Source of the DNA: Sedimenticola thiotaurini
Lineage (GTDB): Bacteria > Pseudomonadota > Gammaproteobacteria > Chromatiales > Chromatiaceae
Direction: 5' to 3'
Length of the DNA: 34,421 nt
Assembly (NCBI GenBank): GCA_011051715.1
Contig: DRKP01000146.1
Span: forward strand, 1-34,421
The notes beneath the pieces are model-generated. The model had not been told where the DNA came from. It saw only the letters and a list, made by a program, of their open reading frames with translations, and made no database searches. A program made the position numbers and the translations under genes. The number at the start of each line of letters is the position of its first letter. The stretch's first letter is position 1. This document shows, piece after piece, positions 20,217-27,412 of the stretch.

Positions 20217-20329
20217 GAGCGGATACCGGGCTGGCGATACAGCAGAGTTCGATGAAAACGAACCATTGTATCCCTCCCGACACCGGGCAGTCATGCCGGC
20301 GGATTACCCTGCAGCAAGCCGGGTAATGA

Positions 20330-20369
20330 TTGATGATCGTCAATTATTTAAATTCAGTCCAGGTCTAAT
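20330..20369 (+). promoter_or_regulatory. FNR/ANR-like box and -10 element of the cytochrome c peroxidase gene
   Basis: TTGATGATCGTCAA (20330-20343) matches the FNR/ANR consensus TTGAT-N4-ATCAA at 9 of 10 defined positions. TCTAAT (20364-20369) is a one-mismatch -10 box. Transcription from it would begin near 20376, putting the box centre close to -40, the position used by FNR-type class II activators. Di-haem cytochrome c peroxidase genes in other proteobacteria are known FNR/ANR targets. The site also lies upstream of the divergent metH. Confidence 0.65.
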
Positions 20370-20372
20370 GTA

Positions 20373-20393
20373 TCCCATGGCGGGACCATGGGA
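20373..20393 (+). other. Inverted repeat at the predicted transcript start of the peroxidase gene
   Basis: TCCCATGG (20373-20380) and CCATGGGA (20386-20393) form a perfect 8-bp stem with a 5-base loop. It would lie at the extreme 5' end of the predicted mRNA and could protect it from decay, or act as an operator. Each arm itself contains the palindrome CCATGG. Confidence 0.5.
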
Positions 20394-20486
20394 AATGACG
20401 GTGCCTGTGGTTCGATCGGGCCGGCGGCCCGCTTTCCGGTCCGCGCCTTCGTGATCCATGCAGTACACGACGAGGAGGTAGTCATC

Positions 20487-21530
20487 ATGTCTGGAAAGAC
20501 CCTGCTGGCCGGCGCCATTGCCCTGGCCGTTACCGTATCCGGTGCCTTTGCCGCGTCCGATCCCCTGCGGGAGAAGGCGCTGCAGCAGTTCAAGCCGGTA
20601 CCCTCGGTGGTACCGGCGGTGAAGCACAATGCCATCACCCGCACCAAGACCGAACTGGGGAAGATGCTCTATTTCGACCCCCGGCTCTCCCGCAGCGGCC
20701 TGATCAGCTGCAACACCTGCCACAACATGGGAACGGGGGGTGACGACAATCTGCCCACTTCGGTCGGCCATGGCTGGCAGAAGGGACCACGCAATGCGCC
20801 CACCGTACTCAATGCGGTGTTCAACTCGGCCCAGTTCTGGGACGGCCGGGCGGAAGACCTCAAGGCCCAGGCCAAGGGGCCGGTCCAGGCAGGGGTGGAG
20901 ATGGCCAATGTGCCGGCCAACGTGGTGAAGACGCTGAAGAGCATGCCGGAATACGTGGAGCGCTTCGGGCAGGCCTTTCCGGGAGAGGCCGATCCGGTCA
21001 CCTTCGACAACATGGCGAAAGCGATCGAGGCCTTCGAGGCGACCCTGATCACGCCGGCCTCCCGTTTCGACCAGTACCTGGAAGGCAGCGACAGTGCCCT
21101 GACCGAAGAGGAGAAGAAGGGGCTGGCCCTGTTCATGGACAAGGGGTGCTCCTCCTGCCACAACGGTGTCAACCTGGGTGGCAACGGTTACTTCCCGTTC
21201 GGGCTGGTGAAGAAGCCGGGTGCGGATATCCTGCCGCCGGAGGACAAGGGGCGGTTCAAGGTGACCAAGACTGTTTCCGACGCCTATGTGTTCCGTGCCG
21301 CGCCGCTGCGCAACATCGCGCTGACCGCGCCCTATTTCCACTCCGGGCAGGTGTGGGACCTGAAGCAGGCGGTCGAGGTCATGGGCAGCGCCCAGCTCGG
21401 GACAGAGCTCAGCGACGGTGATGCGGAGGCGATCACCGCCTTCCTCAAGACACTCACCGGCGAGCAGCCACGGGTCGAGTACCCGATCCTTCCGGTGGAG
21501 ACCGCCACCACGCCGAGACCGCAGCTGTAG
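20487..21530 (+). CDS. ccp: Periplasmic di-haem cytochrome c peroxidase
   Basis: Reduces hydrogen peroxide to water with electrons from c-type cytochromes in the periplasm. The 347-residue precursor has a signal peptide (MSGKTLLAGAIALAVTVSG, cleavage after AFA near residue 22). It has two haem c attachment sites, CNTCH at 75-79 and CSSCH at 221-225, and the conserved RNAPTVLNAVFN and FDQYLEGSD segments of bacterial CCP/MauG-type peroxidases. An N-terminal TELGKMLYFDPRLSRSG block is also typical. The ATG at 20487 is chosen because AGGAGG (20473-20478) precedes it and the signal peptide starts there. Regulation by an FNR-type factor is suggested by the upstream box. A hairpin follows the gene. 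Confidence 0.96.
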   Translation: MSGKTLLAGAIALAVTVSGAFAASDPLREKALQQFKPVPSVVPAVKHNAITRTKTELGKMLYFDPRLSRSGLISCNTCHNMGTGGDDNLPTSVGHGWQKGPRNAPTVLNAVFNSAQFWDGRAEDLKAQAKGPVQAGVEMANVPANVVKTLKSMPEYVERFGQAFPGEADPVTFDNMAKAIEAFEATLITPASRFDQYLEGSDSALTEEEKKGLALFMDKGCSSCHNGVNLGGNGYFPFGLVKKPGADILPPEDKGRFKVTKTVSDAYVFRAAPLRNIALTAPYFHSGQVWDLKQAVEVMGSAQLGTELSDGDAEAITAFLKTLTGEQPRVEYPILPVETATTPRPQL

Positions 21531-21555
21531 TCTGGATCCGCGTCGGATTCAGGAA

Positions 21556-21589
21556 GGCCGGGGGGAGGAGGGGATCCTCCCCCCCGGCC
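21556..21589 (+). terminator. GC-rich hairpin after the cytochrome c peroxidase gene
   Basis: GGCCGGGGGGAGGA (21556-21569) pairs with TCCTCCCCCCCGGCC (21575-21589), with a single bulged base and a 5-base loop. It begins 25 bases after the stop codon. There is no T-run, so it may be a factor-assisted terminator or an mRNA-stabilising structure. Confidence 0.6.
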
Positions 21590-21638
21590 GCCTTCCCGCC
21601 CGAGTGCCAAGGCGCCGGTGTCGCGGTACACTGCACCG

Positions 21639-23300
21639 ATGAACGCAAGACCCCCTGGCACGGCGTTGCTCTCCTGGCTGGTTGCCCTGCTGTTGATCTC
21701 CGCCCCGTCGCTCGCCACCAGCGCCCACACCGGCGCTGGCGACCACGACATCCGCGTCGGCATCTATCTCAATCCCCCCCTCTCCTATCCCGGCGTCGAC
21801 GGCAGGCGGCCGACCGGGTTCATCGTCGACCTGCTCGATGCCATCGCCCGGCAGGAGGGCTGGACCCTGGAGTTCGTCTCCTGCAAGTGGGACGAGTGCA
21901 ACCAGCTGCTGAAGACGGGCGGGATCGACATGCTCGCCCCGATCGCAGTCGACGACGCCGAGAAGCGGGGCTACGACTACAACCGCGAGAGCCTGTACGT
22001 CAACTGGGGCCAGATCGTGATCCCGAAGGGCGAGACCCTGGAGTCGCCCCTGGATCTGGCCGGCAAGAGCGTCATCGCCCTCTCCGGTGATGTCCATTTC
22101 GCCGATCTGAAGGAGCTGGCCCACCGCTTCGACATCGATGTCCGCTTCCTGGAGGTGGACGACTACGAGTCGGTGCTCGCCTGGGTGGCGAACGGCCCGG
22201 TGGATGCCGGCCTGGTGAACCGCACCCTCGACCTGGACCAGTATCCCCAGTTCAAGCTGGAGCGCTCGCCGGTGATCTTCAATCCGGCGGAGATCCGCAT
22301 CGCCCTGTCGCCCCACAACGATCAGCTGGAGAACGCCATCCGCATTCAGCGCATCGACTACAACCTGACCCGGCTGAAGGGCACCCGCGGCTCCCTCTAT
22401 TACCAGCTGCAGGAGCGCTGGTTCGGGAAGAAGGGCGGCCCGGTGCTGCCGGAATGGGCGATCTGGGCGTTCCTGGTGATCGCCGGCATCGCCCTGCTGT
22501 TGTCGGTGAGCGTGCTGGTGCTGCGGCGCCAGGTGCGGCATCAGACCCGGCGCATCCAGCAGATCAGCGACCGCTTCAGCGCCTTCATGAACAACCTGCC
22601 CGGCATCGCCTACATGAAGGGGGGCGACGGCCGCTACATCTTCGTCAATCCGGTGTGGGAACAGACCAAGCACCTGAACAGCGACCAGGTGGTGGGGCGA
22701 CTGCCGGAGGAGATCTGGCCGGACAACGAGCTGGATCCCCATACCGCCGAGGAGCAGCAGGCGATCGAGCAGCGTCAGGTGGTTGAGTCGATCGAGACCA
22801 GTCCCTGGGACGATCTGTCCCGTTACTGGCGGCTGATCCGCTTTCCCATCGTCGAAAGTTCCGGTGACCAGGTGATGGTGGGCGGCGTGGGGCTGGACAT
22901 CACCGCCCAGCGCGAGGCGGAGGAGCGGTTGTCCCACCTCAACCGGCAGCTGCAGCTGCTGCTGGATTCCGCCGGTGAGGGGATCTTCGGCCTCGACGGC
23001 ATGGGCCGCTGCAACTTCATCAACCAGGAGGCCCTCGACCTGCTCGGCTACCGCCACGAGGAGGTGATCAACGCCAACCTCCATGACCTGATCCAGCACT
23101 CCCGGGAGGACGGCAGCCTCTATCCCGAGGTCGAGTCACCCATCCACCGGGCGATCCGCGAGGGGCGCAAGTTCCGCATCACCGACGAGGTGTTCTGGCG
23201 TGGCGACGGCACCTCGTTCCCGGTGGAGTATTCGGTGCACCCCATCGCCGACGGTGAGTATCCCGGCGCCGTGGTGGTGTTCCACCGGCGCGAAGAGTGA
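21639..23300 (+). CDS. Periplasmic-binding/PAS/PAS membrane sensor without output domain
   Basis: Signal peptide or first membrane segment (TALLSWLVALLLISAP), then a family 3 solute-binding domain to about residue 265 (DIRVGIYLNPPLSYPG, GFIVDLLDAIARQEGW, LAPIAVDD, VNWGQIVIPKGE). A membrane helix WAIWAFLVIAGIALLL follows, then two PAS domains (about 310-430 and 433-553). Such proteins normally end in a histidine kinase, GGDEF/EAL or methyl-accepting domain. This one stops exactly at the end of PAS2 (AVVVFHRREE). It could sense a small periplasmic ligand and act through a partner, or be a truncated gene. The ATG at 21639 is used; a GTG at 21618 with AAGG 5 bases upstream is an alternative, but a TACACT -10-like box (21627-21632) lies between them. 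Confidence 0.85.
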   Translation: MNARPPGTALLSWLVALLLISAPSLATSAHTGAGDHDIRVGIYLNPPLSYPGVDGRRPTGFIVDLLDAIARQEGWTLEFVSCKWDECNQLLKTGGIDMLAPIAVDDAEKRGYDYNRESLYVNWGQIVIPKGETLESPLDLAGKSVIALSGDVHFADLKELAHRFDIDVRFLEVDDYESVLAWVANGPVDAGLVNRTLDLDQYPQFKLERSPVIFNPAEIRIALSPHNDQLENAIRIQRIDYNLTRLKGTRGSLYYQLQERWFGKKGGPVLPEWAIWAFLVIAGIALLLSVSVLVLRRQVRHQTRRIQQISDRFSAFMNNLPGIAYMKGGDGRYIFVNPVWEQTKHLNSDQVVGRLPEEIWPDNELDPHTAEEQQAIEQRQVVESIETSPWDDLSRYWRLIRFPIVESSGDQVMVGGVGLDITAQREAEERLSHLNRQLQLLLDSAGEGIFGLDGMGRCNFINQEALDLLGYRHEEVINANLHDLIQHSREDGSLYPEVESPIHRAIREGRKFRITDEVFWRGDGTSFPVEYSVHPIADGEYPGAVVVFHRREE

Positions 23301-23359
23301 CGCGGCGGAGCCCGTCGACGGCCATGATCCACCGTTCTGCCCGGCCGGCGTCCTGAGCC

Positions 23360-24526
23360 ATGTCCCCGGTCGTCCCCGACTATCGCGGCGGCAGCATCGT
23401 CAACCTGATGGCCTCCATCGGCGCCGCCCTCGATGGCGGGCAGACCGGCTATCCGACGCTGGACCCGGCCCTCTGTCCCGATCTCGGGCGGGCGCGCACT
23501 ATCCTGCTGCTGGTGATCGACGGCCTGGGGGAGCGCTGGCTGCAGCGACACGCCGGCGGCAGCCTGCTGGCGGCCCATCTGCGCGGGCGCCTGACCTCGG
23601 TCTGTCCCAGTACCACCGCCAGCGCCATCCCCGCCTTTCTCACCGGTGTGGCGCCCCAGCAGCACGGCTTCACCGGCTGGTTCACCTGGTTTGCCGAGCT
23701 CGGTGCCCAGCTCACGGTGCTGCCGTTCCAGCTGCGCCTTGGTGGCCTGGCGGTGCCGCCGGGGCTGCTGTCGCCGGCGGACCTCTCCGGGGCCGGCCCC
23801 TTTGCCGACAGGCTGCCGGTGCCGGCGCACCTGCTGATGCCGGAGTGGCTGGCCGCCTCCCGCTTCAACCTGGCCTTCTCCGGCGCCGCCGAAATCAGCG
23901 GTTACAACGGACTGCCGGATCTGTGCCGGCAGATCGTGCGGTTGGCCCGGGCCGGGGATGGGCGCCGTTTCCTGCATGCCTACTGGCCGGGCTACGACGC
24001 CATCGCCCACGAGCACGGCGCCCACAGCACCGCCGCGGAGGTCCACTTCCAGGAGCTGGACGGCTTCTTCGCCCGCCTGCTCGACGGGCTCGCCGGCAGC
24101 GGCACCGCCCTGCTGGTGACGGCGGACCACGGCTTCGTCGACACCACCGCGGAGAGCCGGCTCTACCTGGAGCGGCATCCCCGCCTGGAACGGATGCTGA
24201 CCATGCCCCTCTGCGGTGAGCCCCGCCTCGCCTTCTGCTACGTCGATGCGGAGCGGCGGCCGGAGTTCGAGCGCTACCTGGAGGAGCACCTCTCCCATGC
24301 CGTGCGGGTCCTGCCCTCGCGGTGGTTGCTGGAGGAGGGCTGGTTCGGCCTCGGCCGGCCCCACCCGCAGCTGCATCGGCGGATCGGCGACTATGCCCTG
24401 CTGCTGCGGCACAACTTCAGCCTCACCGGCCGGATCCCGGGGGAGCGGCGGTTGCGCCATGTCGGTGTCCACGGCGGCGTCAGCGAGGACGAGATGTATG
24501 TGCCGCTGGTCTACGCCCTGCCGTAG
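23360..24526 (+). CDS. Alkaline-phosphatase-superfamily phosphodiesterase (nucleotide pyrophosphatase-like)
   Basis: The 388-residue predicted metal-dependent phosphodiesterase/phosphatase has the superfamily's metal-site order. It has LLLVIDGLG (Asp near residue 54), CPSTTASAIPAFLTG (catalytic Thr near 87), YWPGYDAIAHEHG (Asp and His), VTADHGF (Asp-His) and VHGGVSEDEMYVPL (final His). This pattern is that of the type I phosphodiesterase/nucleotide pyrophosphatase (PF01663) group. No signal peptide is obvious, so it is probably cytosolic. The substrate is unknown; nucleotide sugars, nucleotides or lipid phosphodiesters are possible in this family. It lies 59 bp after the output-less sensor gene, so co-transcription is possible. 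Confidence 0.88.
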   Translation: MSPVVPDYRGGSIVNLMASIGAALDGGQTGYPTLDPALCPDLGRARTILLLVIDGLGERWLQRHAGGSLLAAHLRGRLTSVCPSTTASAIPAFLTGVAPQQHGFTGWFTWFAELGAQLTVLPFQLRLGGLAVPPGLLSPADLSGAGPFADRLPVPAHLLMPEWLAASRFNLAFSGAAEISGYNGLPDLCRQIVRLARAGDGRRFLHAYWPGYDAIAHEHGAHSTAAEVHFQELDGFFARLLDGLAGSGTALLVTADHGFVDTTAESRLYLERHPRLERMLTMPLCGEPRLAFCYVDAERRPEFERYLEEHLSHAVRVLPSRWLLEEGWFGLGRPHPQLHRRIGDYALLLRHNFSLTGRIPGERRLRHVGVHGGVSEDEMYVPLVYALP

Positions 24527-24573
24527 GCAGCGGCCGCCGGTGCCTGGGCGGGCCTGCGTGGGGGGCTGGTCCC

Positions 24574-24602
24574 CTGGATTCCGGCCTGCGCCGGAACGAC
24601 GG
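24574..24602. repeat. Short dispersed-type inverted repeat (CTGGATTCCGGC... type)
   Basis: TTCCGGC (24579-24585) and GCCGGAA (24590-24596) form a 7-bp stem with a CTGC loop, flanked by CTGGA and CGACGG. This resembles the widespread proteobacterial 'GGATTCC-CGCC...GGAA-GACGG' intergenic repeat. Otherwise the 331-bp gap 24527-24857 contains no gene I can support. Confidence 0.5.
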
Positions 24603-24822
24603 CTCGATCGGGACATGGCCGGATGCCGGTGGAGATTTTTTCGAAAGAATGAAGCATTCTTCAATCCCTGTGCACTCGGTGTCTTAGTGGTGGATCAGGT
24701 TTTGAAAGGTCGCAACGTCCGGCGACGGTGTACGACGACCGGTGGTTGCCGGGCCGATCGGGTCGTGTCCGGGAGCATTCGCATCCACCCGCGTGCATTC
24801 GCGGCCGGACCGTCGGCGGCGG

Positions 24823-24852
24823 TACACTGCCCGGAACGATCGATCTGAAGGA
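24823..24852 (+). promoter_or_regulatory. Possible -10 box and ribosome-binding site of tyrA
   Basis: TACACT (24823-24828) in the context GCGGTACACTGC is a plausible -10 element without a convincing -35. AAGGA (24848-24852) lies 5 bases before the tyrA ATG. The leader would be only about 20 bases. The same GCGGTACACTGC string occurs at about 21623-21634 near the start of the PAS sensor gene. Confidence 0.35.
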
Positions 24853-24857
24853 AGAGC

Positions 24858-25961
24858 ATGGAACGACTGCAACAGCTGAGGGCGGAACTCTCCGCCCTGG
24901 ACGGGGAGCTGCTGGAACTGGTGGCGCGGCGCCAGCAGATGGTGGCCGAGATCGGCCGGGTCAAGTCCACCGCCGGTCGCGGCACCCGTGATTTCGGCCG
25001 GGAAAAGGTGGTGCTGCAGCTGGCCCGGGACACCGCCCGCCGGGTCGGAGTCGACGAGGACGTGGGGGAGGAGCTGTTCCGGCTGCTGATCCGGGCCTCC
25101 CTCGCCGCCCAGGAGCAGGACAAGCTCGCCAGCTTCGGCGGCGGCAGCGGCAAGCGCGCCCTGGTGATCGGCGGTGCCGGACGGATGGGGCGCTGGTTCG
25201 TGCGCTTTCTCGCCAGTCAGGGCTATCAGGTGGAGATCTGCGATCCGGCCGCTGCGCCGCCGGGGTTTCGCCACTATCCGGATCTGGCGCAGGCCCCGCT
25301 GGACCAGGAACTGATCCTGATTACGGCGCCGGTGGCGGCGACGGCGGAGATCCTGCTGGCGCTGGCGCAGCGCCGGCCCGCCGGGGTGATCGCCGACATC
25401 GGCTCGCTGAAGGGGCCGCTGCGGGAAGGCTTCGGGGCGCTGCGCCGGGCCGGCTGCCGGGTCGCCTCCATGCATCCCCTGTTCGGTCCCGACACGGAGC
25501 TGCTGTCGGGGCGCAACCTGGTGCTGGTGGATGTCGGTGTGCCGGAGGCGACCGAGGTGGTGCGGGAGCTGTTCTCCTCCACCATGGTGGACCAGGTGGA
25601 GATGTCGCCGGAGGCCCACGACCGCGCCATGGCCTATGTCCTCGGTCTCTCCCACGCCGTCAACATCGCCTTCTTCAACGCCCTCGCCGAGAGCGGCGAG
25701 GAGGCCAGCGAACTGGCCCGGCTCTCCAGCCCCACCTTCGATGCCCAGCTCGACGTGGCCAATCAGGTGGCGCGGGAGAACCCCCATCTCTATTTCGAGA
25801 TCCAGTCTCTCAACGAGCACAGCCCGCGTGCCCTGGTGGCGCTGCTGAACGCCGTGACCCAGGTGGCGGGGCGGGTCCTGGACCGGGACGAGGACGGGTT
25901 CGTGCGCCTGATGGAGCAGGGCAAGCGCTTCCTGGAACGGCGTCCCGACGACCGGCCGTGA
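24858..25961 (+). CDS. tyrA: Bifunctional chorismate mutase / prephenate dehydrogenase (T-protein)
   Basis: Catalyses chorismate to prephenate to 4-hydroxyphenylpyruvate, the tyrosine branch of aromatic amino acid synthesis, in the cytosol. Residues 1-90 are an AroQ-type chorismate mutase (LRAELSALDGELLELVARR, with the active-site K and R in the following helices). A Rossmann motif VIGGAGRMGRWFV starts near residue 102, then come MHPLFGPD, carrying the dehydrogenase His, and a C-terminal helical domain. The length of 367 residues matches E. coli TyrA (373), and the mutase-dehydrogenase fusion is typical of gammaproteobacteria. The ATG at 24858 has a good AAGGA site. The gene is 76 bp ahead of the signalling operon, which has its own candidate promoter. 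Confidence 0.96.
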   Translation: MERLQQLRAELSALDGELLELVARRQQMVAEIGRVKSTAGRGTRDFGREKVVLQLARDTARRVGVDEDVGEELFRLLIRASLAAQEQDKLASFGGGSGKRALVIGGAGRMGRWFVRFLASQGYQVEICDPAAAPPGFRHYPDLAQAPLDQELILITAPVAATAEILLALAQRRPAGVIADIGSLKGPLREGFGALRRAGCRVASMHPLFGPDTELLSGRNLVLVDVGVPEATEVVRELFSSTMVDQVEMSPEAHDRAMAYVLGLSHAVNIAFFNALAESGEEASELARLSSPTFDAQLDVANQVARENPHLYFEIQSLNEHSPRALVALLNAVTQVAGRVLDRDEDGFVRLMEQGKRFLERRPDDRP

Positions 25962-25982
25962 AGCGCCGGCGACCGGGGCTGC

Positions 25983-25991
25983 TGCTATAGT
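25983..25991 (+). promoter_or_regulatory. Extended -10 promoter candidate of the four-gene signalling operon
   Basis: TGCTATAGT (25983-25991) matches the extended -10 form TGnTATAAT with one mismatch in the hexamer. There is no good -35, which extended -10 promoters tolerate. A start near 25998 would give a ~40-base leader to the receiver gene at 26039. Confidence 0.45.
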
Positions 25992-26038
25992 TCTTTGTTA
26001 TCAGGTGGTGTGGATCCGGCCAGGGAGCGACGACGGGG

Positions 26039-26425
26039 ATGGAGAAGAGAGCGGCACGGATACTGGTGGTGGACGACGAGGCGGCCATCCGCGGCAGCCT
26101 GCTGGCCTACCTCGGCGACCAGGGCTATGACACCGATGGCGCCGCCAGCGCGGAACAGGCGCTGGAGCTGACCCGGCAACGGCGATACGACCTGCTGATC
26201 GTCGATCTGCGCCTGCCGGGGATGAACGGGGAACAGCTCATCCAGCGGTTGAACCGGAATGAGTGCCCCCCCGGTTTCCTGATCCACACCGGTTCCACCG
26301 ACTTCCGCCTGTCCGCCGAGCTGCGCCGGGCGGGACTGCGGGAGCACCACGTGTTCGCCAAGCCCCTGTTCGATCTGCAGCAGCTGCTGCAGGGAATCGA
26401 GCAGCGGCTGGCTCGCGCCTCATGA
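26039..26425 (+). CDS. Single-domain response regulator (CheY-like receiver)
   Basis: The 128-residue protein is a complete receiver domain and nothing else. The acidic pair is at D12/D13 (VVDDE), the phospho-acceptor is D56 (IVDLRLPGMNG), the switch Thr is T84 (IHTGS) and the conserved Lys is K108 (AKPL). It should be phosphorylated on D56 by a histidine kinase, most likely the one encoded two genes downstream. Having no DNA-binding or enzymatic output, it would act by protein-protein contact or as a phosphate sink or relay. Its stop overlaps the next start (ATGA at 26422-26425), so the genes are translationally coupled. Confidence 0.94.
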   Translation: MEKRAARILVVDDEAAIRGSLLAYLGDQGYDTDGAASAEQALELTRQRRYDLLIVDLRLPGMNGEQLIQRLNRNECPPGFLIHTGSTDFRLSAELRRAGLREHHVFAKPLFDLQQLLQGIEQRLARAS

Positions 26426-27411
26426 GGGGGCGGTGGCTGTCCACGGCGGCGGCCGCCCTGGTGCTGTGCCTGCTGCTCCCGCTGGCTGGCGTGGCGGCGC
26501 CACCCCCACCGCCACGTGTCGGTGTGGTGCTGTTCTCCGCCACATTCCGCCCCGCCTACCTCGGGTTGCGCGACGGCCTGGCCGGGCGGGGCCTGGTGGA
26601 TGGGAGGCAGGTGACGTTCGATGTCGAGGATCTGCAGGCCGACCCCGGGCGGCTGCCGGCGCTGATGCAGCGTCTCCGCCAGCGCCGGGTGGCGGTGATC
26701 GTCACCACCACCACGCCGGTGGCGCGACGGCTGCAGGCGCTGAACCGGGAGCAGGCACTGCCCCTGGTGTTCACCATGGTGGCCAGCCCGTTGCAGTCCG
26801 GCCTGGTCGACTCCCTGCGCCGGCCCGGCCGCCATACCACCGGCATCAGCCATATCGCCTTCGAGACCCTGCCGCGCCGGCTGATCCTGTTCAAGACCGC
26901 CTTTCCCGGGCTGCGGCGGGTGGCCCTGTTCTACGATCCGGAGGAGCCCTTTCTGCAGGGCGTGATCGAGCGTTACCTGGACCGGGTGGCCGCTGAACTC
27001 GATATCGAGCTGGTGAAACTGCCGGTGCACGACCGCGCCGCCATGCAGCGTGAATCGGAACGACTGACCAGGGCCGACATCGACGGTATCTTCATGCTGC
27101 CCGATCCCCGCTCGGTGGCGATGCTGGATCAGCTCCAGGCCCTGGCCAGCCGTGAGCGGCTGCCGCTGATGGTGGTGGACAACTCCCTGCTCCCCCGCGC
27201 CGGTGTGATGGCCTATTCGCCGGCGTTCTACGAGGTGGGGCGTCAGGCGGCAGGACTGGTCGCCGCGATCCTCGGCGGGGCCGATGCCGGCAGCCTGCCG
27301 GTGCAGAATCCGCTCCATGTCCGGCTGGTGGTCTCGATGAAGGAGGCGCGGCGCCTGGGCCTGCGACCCTCCGACGAGATCCTGGCCCAGGCGGACGAGA
27401 TCATCCGCTGA
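26422..27411 (+). CDS. Orphan periplasmic substrate-binding protein (ABC_sub_bind family)
   Basis: The 329-residue precursor has a signal peptide (AAAALVLCLLLPLAGVAA). The mature part is a two-lobed binding protein of the ABC_sub_bind (PF04392, TrpX-like) type, with RVGVVLFSATFRPAYLGLRDGL, VIVTTTTPVARRLQ, PLVFTMVASPLQSGLVDSL, GIFMLPDP and GVMAYSPAFYEVGRQAA. Family members normally accompany an ABC permease and ATPase, but none is present here. Instead it lies between a receiver and a Cache/PAS histidine kinase, overlapping the former by 4 bp and leaving one base before the latter. That suggests the binding protein presents a ligand to the kinase (inference). The ligand is unknown. Confidence 0.92.
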   Translation: MRGRWLSTAAAALVLCLLLPLAGVAAPPPPPRVGVVLFSATFRPAYLGLRDGLAGRGLVDGRQVTFDVEDLQADPGRLPALMQRLRQRRVAVIVTTTTPVARRLQALNREQALPLVFTMVASPLQSGLVDSLRRPGRHTTGISHIAFETLPRRLILFKTAFPGLRRVALFYDPEEPFLQGVIERYLDRVAAELDIELVKLPVHDRAAMQRESERLTRADIDGIFMLPDPRSVAMLDQLQALASRERLPLMVVDNSLLPRAGVMAYSPAFYEVGRQAAGLVAAILGGADAGSLPVQNPLHVRLVVSMKEARRLGLRPSDEILAQADEIIR

Positions 27412-27412
27412 C

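Noticed and set aside
20217-20329. Cobalamin or SAM riboswitch upstream of metH
   Set aside because: The available leader is short and I could not find B12-box-like or SAM-riboswitch-like conserved blocks. A covariance-model search (Rfam cobalamin and SAM families) would settle it.
24527-24857. Small coding sequence between the phosphodiesterase gene and tyrA
   Set aside because: Short open frames exist, but they contain the dispersed repeat and have no ribosome site or recognisable product.
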